From: Proteobacteria bacterium UBA7447
Lineage (GTDB): Bacteria > Pseudomonadota > Gammaproteobacteria > Arenicellales > UBA868
DNA: 5,580 nucleotides
Reading direction: 5' to 3'
Assembly (NCBI GenBank): GCA_002477475.1
Contig: DLPX01000040.1
Coordinates: forward strand, 5,942 to 11,521
The position numbers and the translations under genes are program-made. The notes under the pieces were generated by a model, which made no database searches, was not told the DNA's origin, and saw nothing but the letters and a program-made list of their open reading frames with translations. Shown piece after piece: positions 1 to 4,795 of this stretch (position 1 is the first letter of the stretch; each line of letters opens with the position of its first letter).

Positions 1-226
1 TGGTTGCGGTCTTGAAGAATAAAAGTCGGCCATTTTTCACCGAGAAGGTTAGCCCCCGCCGATGGGCGAAATCACCAAACCGATCTACGTTAAACAGAAG
101 GGAACGATCCCGGCCGGATAGAAGATAGTCCACAGTAGCGCCTCTTTTTTGGAACTCACTGGCCATGACGGCGGAGCGGGTAATGTGGCCGTTACCTGTG
201 CCCTGGACTCCATATAGGATTCGCAT
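1..226 (-). CDS. MJ1255/VC2487-family glycosyltransferase, N-terminal part (cut by window edge)
   Basis: Only the first 75 codons are inside the window; the gene continues past the left edge. The start is ATG at 226-224 and the protein begins MRILYGVQGTGNGHITRS. That glycine-rich N-terminal loop (GTGNGHITR, residues 9-17), followed by a helix and the strand VDYLLSG, is typical of GT-B fold glycosyltransferases of the MurG/UGT type. It closely resembles the MJ1255/VC2487 family as I remember it. Members are thought to move a sugar from a nucleotide sugar to an acceptor at the inner face of the membrane, but the acceptor is generally not established. The start is 9 bases after the stop of the PAP2 phosphatase gene. 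It has no good Shine-Dalgarno sequence of its own (only an A-rich AGAAAAAAG), which suggests co-transcription and translational coupling. The neighbouring lipid genes make a lipid acceptor such as diacylglycerol plausible, but this is inference. Family assignment is fairly sure; substrate is unknown. Confidence 0.8.
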   Translation of the reverse strand, partial: MRILYGVQGTGNGHITRSAVMASEFQKRGATVDYLLSGRDRSLLFNVDRFGDFAHRRGLTFSVKNGRLLFFKTAT

Positions 227-235
227 AGCTTTTTT

Positions 236-784
236 CTAAGGTGAGGTAAAGGAAAGTCCTAGGTTTGCTGCGAGCAGTCCGAGCAGCGCGCCGGCCAGTA
301 TGTCAGTAGGAAAGTGCACAGTTAGCAATAATCGTGATAGACCGATCATGACGGCCCAACTAAAAACCCAAGTGGTAAGTGAGGGGAAAAAAGCGGCTAG
401 CAAGGTTGCCATCAAAAAGGCGGCCGCGGTGTGTCCTGAAGGAAAACTAAACTGGTCCGAGGGAACGATCCAGACATTAACCCCGACCATCGTGTCTTTG
501 GGCCTTGGGCGGCCTACCTTTTTTTTGAGGAAGAAGTAGACGGGCAATTCGATGGAGAATGCGATCAACCCGGCTAAGAGAAATTTAGTACTACCTGCAG
601 CCTGTGTTAGAAAAATCACAAGTGTGATGATTCCGTAGAGATGACCGTCCCCAGAATGGGAAACAAAGGCTGCAAGTCGTCGGAGCATCCACCAGGGGCG
701 GCGAGAAAATTTCGTCAGGATGGCGACATCCAACCCATGTACTTTGTCGAGGAAGCTTGTGGCAGCTGTTAAACCCCAGTCCAT
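236..784 (-). CDS. PAP2-superfamily membrane lipid phosphatase
   Basis: This 182-residue integral membrane protein carries all three PAP2 signature motifs. Numbered from the ATG at 784-782 they are KKKVGRPRP (K87, R94-P95), PSGH (115-118) and SRLLLTVHFPTD (S150, R151, H157, D161). H118 and H157 are the expected catalytic histidines and D161 completes the relay. Hydrophobic segments lie between the motifs, giving about five or six membrane spans. The family dephosphorylates lipid phosphates at the membrane: phosphatidic acid, phosphatidylglycerol phosphate or undecaprenyl pyrophosphate. The sequence does not show which, so I give no pgpB, ybjG or bcrC symbol. A GTG at 790 is an alternative start two codons longer; neither has a strong ribosome binding site (AAAG lies 7 bases before the ATG). 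It is tightly linked to the downstream glycosyltransferase, lies 73 bases after dgkA, and has a Pho-box-like site in front. A role making diacylglycerol for glycolipid synthesis is possible but unproven. Confidence 0.9.
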   Translation of the reverse strand: MDWGLTAATSFLDKVHGLDVAILTKFSRRPWWMLRRLAAFVSHSGDGHLYGIITLVIFLTQAAGSTKFLLAGLIAFSIELPVYFFLKKKVGRPRPKDTMVGVNVWIVPSDQFSFPSGHTAAAFLMATLLAAFFPSLTTWVFSWAVMIGLSRLLLTVHFPTDILAGALLGLLAANLGLSFTSP

Positions 785-828
785 GAGCACACTTTGTGCA
801 CTCGCTATGTCAACCTTATTAACAACCT

Positions 829-846
829 ATTACAGAAAGAGGACAG
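829..846 (-). promoter_or_regulatory. Candidate Pho box upstream of the PAP2-glycosyltransferase operon
   Basis: Read on the minus strand this is CTGTCCT-CTTT-CTGTAAT, two direct 7-mers 11 bases apart. Against the E. coli Pho box consensus CTGTCAT-AWAW-CTGTCAT I count 14 of 18 matches, the best of the four candidates here. A weaker third unit (TGTTAAT, 824-818) continues the 11-base register. It lies in the gap between dgkA and the phosphatase gene, about 45 bases before that start. No convincing -10 is placed where expected: GTTAAT (823-818) is too close to the box and TAAGGT (818-813) matches poorly. The repeat is directly visible; PhoB binding is inferred. Confidence 0.55.
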
Positions 847-857
847 TCCCAGTTGCT

Positions 858-1241
858 TCAGAGCAGCAAAATTAGACACCATACGAGCGCTGCATTTGCC
901 AACGCTGTCAGCACTGCCGCAGAGGCGATATCCTTAGCTTTTTTAGAAAAGTCGTGCCACTCGGTTCCGACCCGATCGACTGAATACTCAACCGCGGTAT
1001 TCAAGAGTTCTATGATTAGGACCAACAACAAACTCCCAATCAAAAGAACTGTCTCAATCGCTGACTTTGCGACAAGTGCCGCAACGGGAATAAGCACTAT
1101 TGTGATGACGACTTCCTGTCGGAAGGCTTCTTCGCCTCGCCACGCGGAGCGGTACCCAGCGAGAGAGCAGATTAAGGCTCTTCGTATCCTTTTGAAGCCG
1201 GTGGCATTCCAGGTAGGTTGGCCTTGAGGTGACTCTCTCAC
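858..1241 (-). CDS. dgkA: Diacylglycerol kinase, integral membrane type
   Basis: The 127-residue product matches the small trimeric Gram-negative diacylglycerol kinase, which phosphorylates diacylglycerol to phosphatidic acid with MgATP in the inner membrane. Conserved blocks are AFRQE (residues 39-43), ELLNTAVE (78-85), VDRVG (88-92) and AKDIASAAVL (102-111). Aligned to the 121-residue E. coli enzyme with a +9 offset, E37, E78, N81, E85, K103 and D104 correspond to E28, E69, N72, E76, K94 and D95. The metal and catalytic residues are therefore intact. An N-terminal amphipathic stretch is followed by three hydrophobic helices, as expected. The start is GTG at 1241-1239, with AAGAG 7 bases upstream and no other in-frame start before the conserved region. 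It is divergent from phoB and the first of three leftward genes. In E. coli DgkA recycles diacylglycerol released by membrane-derived oligosaccharide synthesis. Here it could also balance diacylglycerol with the neighbouring phosphatase and glycosyltransferase. Confidence 0.96.
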   Translation of the reverse strand: MRESPQGQPTWNATGFKRIRRALICSLAGYRSAWRGEEAFRQEVVITIVLIPVAALVAKSAIETVLLIGSLLLVLIIELLNTAVEYSVDRVGTEWHDFSKKAKDIASAAVLTALANAALVWCLILLL

Positions 1242-1275
1242 AGAAAGGCTCTTGGTGACTTACTTATAACTAATA

Positions 1276-1309
1276 AATGTAGGCTTTTTTTGTGACAAAA
1301 TTATTACGG
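1276..1309 (-). promoter_or_regulatory. Candidate dgkA promoter with Pho-box-like repeat
   Basis: On the minus strand CCGTAAT-AATT-TTGTCAC (1309-1292) matches the Pho box consensus at 13 of 18 positions. Ten bases later comes TACATT (1281-1276), four of six matches to TATAAT. A box about 10 bases before the -10 is the layout of PhoB-activated promoters such as E. coli phoA. It would start transcription near 1269, giving a short leader before the GTG at 1241. The same bases can be read as an ordinary sigma-70 promoter: TTGTCA (1298-1293), a 17-base spacer, and TATTAG (1275-1270). A promoter here is likely; PhoB control is tentative. Confidence 0.45.
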
Positions 1310-1379
1310 CAACGTGCAGCTCTGCGCCAATTGCTGCTTTTGTCATGGAGGAACCGCTGGAACATTGCTCTAGAGTAAA

Positions 1380-1416
1380 TTGAAATATTAATGTAATAAA
1401 ATACGGCTTAAATAAT
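1380..1416 (+). promoter_or_regulatory. Candidate Pho box and -10 of the phoBR promoter
   Basis: TTGAAAT-ATTA-ATGTAAT (1380-1397) consists of two 7-mers 11 bases apart. It matches the general consensus at only 12 of 18 positions but agrees at 14 of 18 with the site before pstS, including the identical ATTA spacer. An AT-rich -10-like stretch TAAATAAT (1409-1416) follows 11 bases after the box. The resulting leader before the phoB start would be about 30 bases. Autoregulation of phoBR by PhoB is established in E. coli. Here it is inferred from position and shared motif. Confidence 0.55.
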
Positions 1417-1440
1417 TGTCCTCCCTACTGTTTGCTGATT

Positions 1441-1445
1441 AAAGG
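1441..1445 (+). promoter_or_regulatory. Ribosome binding site that fixes the phoB start
   Basis: AAAGG lies 7 bases before the GTG at 1453. An in-frame TTG at 1432 would add seven residues but has only pyrimidine-rich sequence before it. The GTG start also brings the phosphoacceptor aspartate to residue 53, as in E. coli PhoB. Confidence 0.75.
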
Positions 1446-1452
1446 CGCGACC

Positions 1453-2145
1453 GTGGCTCCAACAATATTGATAGTAGAAGATGATCCGGCAGTTCGGGAA
1501 CTGCTCGCTTTTATTCTTAAGCAGAATAACTTCGAGATCACTGAAGTAGAGGACGCTGAGAGTGCCCAGCAGAAACTGCTTCAAAAGCATCCCGGGTTAA
1601 TCCTTGTTGACTGGATGCTCCCGGGTATGAGTGGCGTGGATTTTGCGAAACAAATAAAAGCTAACAAGTCTACAACTGATATCCCAATAATTATGCTCAC
1701 GGCTCGTGGAGAGGAAGAAGACAAAGTCAGAGGGCTCGAGTGCGGTGCTGATGATTACGTGACCAAGCCCTTCTCTCCTCGGGAACTTGTGGCGCGGATC
1801 CGAGCCGTTATGCGCCGCTTGGTGCCGCACAAGAGCGATGAAGTGGCTACTTTTGGCGATCTATTGCTTGACCCGGTACGTCACCAAGTATCGGTAGCAG
1901 GCAAGCTCCTCCAGATGGGGCCTACAGAATTTAAGTTGCTACATTTTTTTATGACTCACCAAGAACGCGTCTACTCACGTGGCCAGTTGCTTGATTGGGT
2001 GTGGGGAGCCAATTCCTTTGTCGAAGAGCGTACGGTGGACGTTTATGTTCGACGTTTGCGTACGGCCCTCGAAGTGCACTCCTATGACGCCATGATTCAG
2101 ACGGTCCGTGGCGTGGGTTACCGGTGCTCTGCTGAAGCACAGTGA
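1453..2145 (+). CDS. phoB: Phosphate regulon response regulator PhoB
   Basis: This 230-residue OmpR/PhoB-type response regulator starts at a GTG (E. coli PhoB has 229 residues). The receiver domain (about 3-120) has the acidic pair E9/D10, phosphoacceptor D53 in LVDWMLPG, T83 and K105, all at exactly the E. coli positions. The C-terminal winged-helix domain (about 128-230) contains GPTEFKLLHFFMTH, the recognition region RTVDVYVRRLR and the terminal hairpin TVRGVGYRC, all nearly identical to known PhoB. When phosphorylated by PhoR it binds Pho boxes and recruits sigma-70 RNA polymerase to genes for phosphate capture. The stop overlaps the phoR start by 4 bases (GTGA), so the two are co-transcribed and probably translationally coupled. 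Upstream is a likely autoregulatory Pho box. Identity is essentially certain; the GTG start is supported by AAAGG 7 bases away. Confidence 0.98.
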   Translation: MAPTILIVEDDPAVRELLAFILKQNNFEITEVEDAESAQQKLLQKHPGLILVDWMLPGMSGVDFAKQIKANKSTTDIPIIMLTARGEEEDKVRGLECGADDYVTKPFSPRELVARIRAVMRRLVPHKSDEVATFGDLLLDPVRHQVSVAGKLLQMGPTEFKLLHFFMTHQERVYSRGQLLDWVWGANSFVEERTVDVYVRRLRTALEVHSYDAMIQTVRGVGYRCSAEAQ

Positions 2146-3518
2146 ATGAAAAACTGACTATTTGGGCCAAGGAATTTCTATTTCTTGCCCTGATCGTTAC
2201 GGTAAGTGGTGTCGTCGGTTATTTGTACGAAAGTCCTTTGCTTGGAGTCGTTAGTGGGGCGGTACTTTTACTCGCGCTGCACTTCGCACAAGTCTTTGCT
2301 TTAAGTCGGACCCTAAGCCAAGCAGCAACCGCGGGGTCGAAATCACATCTGGTCTTGAGTCCTATCGGGCGCTTTCTGCAGAAAGAGATCAGGAATCTCT
2401 TCGCGTTACAGACGGATCAAGCAGCATCTGTTGCTCGCTATAAAAAACGTGGACGCAAGAGACAGCGGGCGCTCAGTGATGCGATCTCTGATTTTCGTAA
2501 CTTCATTGAAGCTCTTCCTGATGCAGTGGTGATGCTAGATCAAGAGCATCGAGTTGTGTTCTGGAACCAGGCTGCGACCCATCTGTTGGGTATTTCGTCG
2601 GCGCTTGATAGAAAGCGATCGATAGAATCGCTGATCAATGATTCCGACTTCACGAAGTTCATGAAGGACGTCTCGGATCAACCGTTCGAAGTATTTTCTC
2701 CTACGTCTTCGAAACATCTTCTTTCGGTTCGTGTCGTCTCAACGAATGATCAGCGTTATCTGCTCCAGGCGCAAGATATGACCCGTGTTCGGCAGCTCGA
2801 AGATGTGCGCCGGGATTTTGTTGCTAACGCCTCTCATGAGTTAAGAACGCCCTTGACGGTCGTGCATGGCTATTTGGAAACGCTCATGGATCATTATCCG
2901 CAGGAGGAATCTTCGGAGCTAATGCGAATTTTTCGCCAAATGCATCTCCAAACCGACCGCATCAAACGTATTGTTGAAGACATGCTTATGTTATCTAGAC
3001 TGGATCGGGATCCGGAGAAATCGAATGAGATGATCGACATGGATGAATTCTTTCAGGCCGGATACGAGGAGGCGGTCACGCTGGCTTCAGAAAAGAAGCA
3101 CGAGGTGTTACTTGATTGCGATGAGGGCTATTCATTCATGGGTAGTGTGGAAGAGCTCAGCAGTCTTCTGACCAATCTGGTATCGAATGCGGTTCGATAC
3201 ACCCCCGAAAAGGGCACGATTACGATCGGATGGGCCGTGAGCCAGGAAGGGGCGTATTTATCAGTAAAAGATAACGGTATCGGGATCGAGGGTCAGCACA
3301 TATCCCGACTTACAGAGAGATTTTATCGGGTGGATGTGGCGCGTTCCCGGGAACTTGGCGGGACCGGGCTGGGTCTTGCCATCGTCAAACACGTACTCTC
3401 AAGAATGGATGGTGAACTAAGCATCAGCTCGCGCCCCGGTCTGGGAAGCGCCTTCGTTTGTCGTTTCCCTACCAGCTCCGTCTCTCAGAATGCCACAGAA
3501 AACAAGCAAGTCTCGTAA
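2142..3518 (+). CDS. phoR: Phosphate regulon sensor histidine kinase PhoR
   Basis: The 458-residue sensor kinase partners PhoB. In order it has two closely spaced transmembrane helices (about 11-28 and 33-54) with almost no periplasmic loop, a linker with a basic patch (101-109), and a PAS domain (about 118-215). The HisKA domain follows with phosphoacceptor H232 in ASHELRTP. The ATP-binding domain has N345/N349 (NLVSNAVRYTP), D377 in DNGIGI, the F box ERFYRVD (392-398) and GGTGLGLAIV (406-415). Lack of a periplasmic sensor domain is normal for PhoR, which reads phosphate status through the Pst transporter and PhoU rather than binding phosphate outside. It phosphorylates PhoB when phosphate is short and dephosphorylates it otherwise. 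The start is the GTG overlapping the phoB stop; the nearby ATG at 2146 is out of frame and closes after three codons. The protein is slightly longer than the 431 residues of E. coli PhoR. Confidence 0.97.
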   Translation: MNEKLTIWAKEFLFLALIVTVSGVVGYLYESPLLGVVSGAVLLLALHFAQVFALSRTLSQAATAGSKSHLVLSPIGRFLQKEIRNLFALQTDQAASVARYKKRGRKRQRALSDAISDFRNFIEALPDAVVMLDQEHRVVFWNQAATHLLGISSALDRKRSIESLINDSDFTKFMKDVSDQPFEVFSPTSSKHLLSVRVVSTNDQRYLLQAQDMTRVRQLEDVRRDFVANASHELRTPLTVVHGYLETLMDHYPQEESSELMRIFRQMHLQTDRIKRIVEDMLMLSRLDRDPEKSNEMIDMDEFFQAGYEEAVTLASEKKHEVLLDCDEGYSFMGSVEELSSLLTNLVSNAVRYTPEKGTITIGWAVSQEGAYLSVKDNGIGIEGQHISRLTERFYRVDVARSRELGGTGLGLAIVKHVLSRMDGELSISSRPGLGSAFVCRFPTSSVSQNATENKQVS

Positions 3519-3530
3519 AACTTAACAAAA

Positions 3531-3548
3531 ACAGTTAGCTATAACTGT
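3531..3548. repeat. Inverted repeat overlapping the pstS Pho box
   Basis: ACAGTTA-GCTA-TAACTGT is a perfect dyad with 7-base arms and a 4-base centre, 12 bases after the phoR stop. Its right arm overlaps the first unit of the candidate Pho box (3545-3551). It has no T-run, so it is a poor intrinsic terminator; it could be an operator or an incidental part of the promoter. Confidence 0.5.
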
Positions 3549-3576
3549 AATATTATTGTAAATAATTCTCTCTAAT
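3545..3576 (+). promoter_or_regulatory. Candidate Pho box and -10 of the pstS promoter
   Basis: CTGTAAT-ATTA-TTGTAAA (3545-3562) is a tandem 7-mer pair at 11-base spacing and matches the Pho box consensus at 13 of 18 positions. TCTAAT (3571-3576, five of six matches to TATAAT) follows after 8 bases, slightly closer than the usual 10 or so. There is no good -35 hexamer, as expected for a PhoB-dependent promoter. Transcription would start near 3583, leaving a leader of about 90 bases before pstS. pstS is the classic strongly induced Pho gene, which supports the call. Confidence 0.65.
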
Positions 3577-3583
3577 CTTCGCG

Positions 3584-3620
3584 GCGTTCTGGTTGTGTTG
3601 ACCGTTTAGTCAGAGAACGC
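3584..3620 (+). other. Possible stem-loop in the pstS leader
   Basis: GCGTTCT (3584-3590) and AGAACGC (3614-3620) are exact reverse complements enclosing 23 bases, within which GGTT/GACC (3591-3594 and 3600-3603) could form a small inner stem. It would sit at the very 5' end of the predicted pstS mRNA, where such stems often protect against decay. There is no T-run and no known riboswitch signature. Function is inferred from position only. Confidence 0.35.
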
Positions 3621-3662
3621 AGTCGGAATTCACTCAATGGATAAGACAACTTACTTTATATC

Positions 3663-3668
3663 AAAGGA
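3663..3668 (+). promoter_or_regulatory. Ribosome binding site that fixes the pstS start
   Basis: AAAGGA lies 7 bases before the ATG at 3676, an ideal spacing. An upstream in-frame ATG at 3637 would add 13 polar residues before the signal peptide and has no ribosome binding site, so the shorter product is preferred. Confidence 0.85.
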
Positions 3669-3675
3669 AAACATC

Positions 3676-4668
3676 ATGACCTTAGGAAAAAAACTGGTTG
3701 GGATGACGACTGCGATTGTCCTTTGCGCGCCGATAATGGCCACCCATGCGCGCGATACGATCCAGATCGTTGGCTCTTCTACCGTTTACCCTTTTGCCAC
3801 TGTCGTAGCGGAGAAACTTGGCAAGCAACCGAATCTCAACACACCGGTTATCGAGTCCACCGGTACTGGAGGCGGTATGAAGCTTTTCTGCGCAGGCCTC
3901 GGAGTGGGCACGCCTGATTTCACTAACGCTTCGCGAGCCATTAAGAGTAGTGAGAAGGAATTGTGCGCAAAGAACGGAGTTACCGACATTATCGAGATTA
4001 TCGTCGGCAACGATGGTATCGCGTTTTCAAACAGCGCGAGCTCGCCGAAGATGAACTTCACTAAAGAGCAGCTTTGGAAGGCAATGGCCGAGCACGGACC
4101 TAAGCCGAAGACCTGGAATGAGATCGATGCCTCGTTGCCAAATGTTGCTATCAAAATCATGGCGCCGCCGCCGACTTCGGGCACACGAGATGCGTGGAAC
4201 AGTCTGGTCATGAAAGCCGGCTGTAAAGCGGTGGGTAAATACGAAGAACTGGGCAAGAAGAAATGCGCTGTCTTCCGTGAGGATGGTGCAGTTGAGGAAG
4301 CCGGCGAGAACGATACATTGATCGTCAAGCGCTTGGCTGCGGATCCCGAGGCATTTGGGATTTTTGGATTCAGCTTCCTCGACCAGAACGGAGATCAAAT
4401 CCAGGGTTCAACCATCGAAGGCGTTGAGATTAGTCTTGATACCATCCAAACTTATGAGTATCCAATTGCTCGACCGTTATTTTTCTACGGAAAGAAAGCC
4501 CACGTTGGTGTGATTCCGGGAATGCAGGAATATATGAACGAGTTCGTCTCTGACGATGCAGTAGGGGATTACGGATATCTCATGGACCGAGGCCTTGTCC
4601 CACTAGAGGCTAAGACCTTGAGTGAAGTTAGGGCCAACATATCTGCGCTAAAAACAATTGATCTGTAG
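3676..4668 (+). CDS. pstS: Periplasmic phosphate-binding protein PstS
   Basis: This is the substrate-binding component of the high-affinity phosphate ABC importer. The 330-residue precursor starts with a Sec signal peptide: GKK (4-6), a hydrophobic core (about 7-22) and probable cleavage after THA (23-25). There is no lipobox, so the mature protein should be soluble in the periplasm. Residues expected around the phosphate include GSSTVYPF (33-40), ESTGTGGG (60-67) and SGTRDAW (168-174), the last being the hallmark loop at the start of the second lobe. Four cysteines at 72, 97, 183 and 197 could form two disulfides (72-97 and 183-197), a guess from spacing. The sequence resembles the 320-340 residue PstS type of marine and environmental gammaproteobacteria more than E. 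coli PstS. It lies behind a candidate Pho box and before pstC, separated from pstC by a strong hairpin that would favour higher PstS than membrane-component output, as needed for a binding protein. Confidence 0.96.
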   Translation: MTLGKKLVGMTTAIVLCAPIMATHARDTIQIVGSSTVYPFATVVAEKLGKQPNLNTPVIESTGTGGGMKLFCAGLGVGTPDFTNASRAIKSSEKELCAKNGVTDIIEIIVGNDGIAFSNSASSPKMNFTKEQLWKAMAEHGPKPKTWNEIDASLPNVAIKIMAPPPTSGTRDAWNSLVMKAGCKAVGKYEELGKKKCAVFREDGAVEEAGENDTLIVKRLAADPEAFGIFGFSFLDQNGDQIQGSTIEGVEISLDTIQTYEYPIARPLFFYGKKAHVGVIPGMQEYMNEFVSDDAVGDYGYLMDRGLVPLEAKTLSEVRANISALKTIDL

Positions 4669-4674
4669 ATCAAT
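4657..4674 (+). repeat. Small hairpin across the pstS stop codon
   Basis: ATTGATC-TGTA-GATCAAT is a perfect 7-base-arm inverted repeat with a 4-base loop. It contains the TAG stop (4666-4668). It has no T-run and is AT-rich, so it is unlikely to terminate transcription alone. It may be incidental or help define the 3' end of pstS mRNA. Confidence 0.35.
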
Positions 4675-4757
4675 GGGTGGAGGATCGGGACTAAGCATTA
4701 CAATGTTACTGATCCATAGTAAATTCCAAAAATACTAATCTGATTTGTGCTTGAAGG

Positions 4758-4795
4758 TCCTGGCGGATCGTTAGATCCGCCAGGATATTTTATTA
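4758..4795 (+). terminator. Terminator-like hairpin between pstS and pstC (attenuator or processing site)
   Basis: TCCTGGCGGATC (4758-4769) and GATCCGCCAGGA (4774-4785) form a perfect 12-bp GC-rich stem with loop GTTA, followed by TATTTTATTA. This has the form of an intrinsic terminator, although the T-run is interrupted. It ends 10 bases before the pstC ATG. The only Shine-Dalgarno-like sequence for pstC, AGGA (4782-4785), is inside the right arm. The hairpin could therefore stop part of the transcripts, protect the pstS 3' end and limit pstC translation. The structure is directly visible; the regulatory effect is inferred. Confidence 0.75.

Noticed and set aside
300..539. Plus-strand open frame inside the PAP2 gene
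   Set aside because: It is antisense to a gene with all three PAP2 motifs, and the product is of low complexity with no recognisable domain.
785..813. Perfect -35 hexamer TTGACA on the minus strand (813-808) as promoter of the PAP2 gene
   Set aside because: With a 17-base spacer the -10 would be GTGCTC, overlapping the start codon region, so no usable promoter follows.
853..1227. Plus-strand open frame of 124 codons opposite dgkA
   Set aside because: It is the antisense shadow of an intact DgkA with all catalytic residues; no family features are seen.
1310..1379. Possible small RNA or extra Pho box around TTGTCAT (1340-1346) in the dgkA-phoB gap
   Set aside because: The single 7-mer has no partner 11 bases away on either side, and there is no promoter plus terminator pair to support an RNA gene.
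1432..1452. Longer phoB start at TTG 1432
   Set aside because: It has no ribosome binding site, and the seven extra residues shift the conserved E. coli numbering. AAAGG is well placed for the GTG at 1453.
1597..2170. Minus-strand open frames opposite phoB (1597-1830, 1949-2170)
   Set aside because: They overlap highly conserved PhoB coding sequence and have no sign of an independent gene.
3637..3675. Longer pstS start at ATG 3637
   Set aside because: It puts 13 polar residues before the signal peptide and lacks a ribosome binding site. The ATG at 3676 has AAAGGA at 7 bases.
3786..4398. Two minus-strand open frames (3786-4328 and 4027-4398) inside pstS
   Set aside because: They are antisense to a clear PstS, their products resemble no family I know, and they have no promoter or ribosome binding site.
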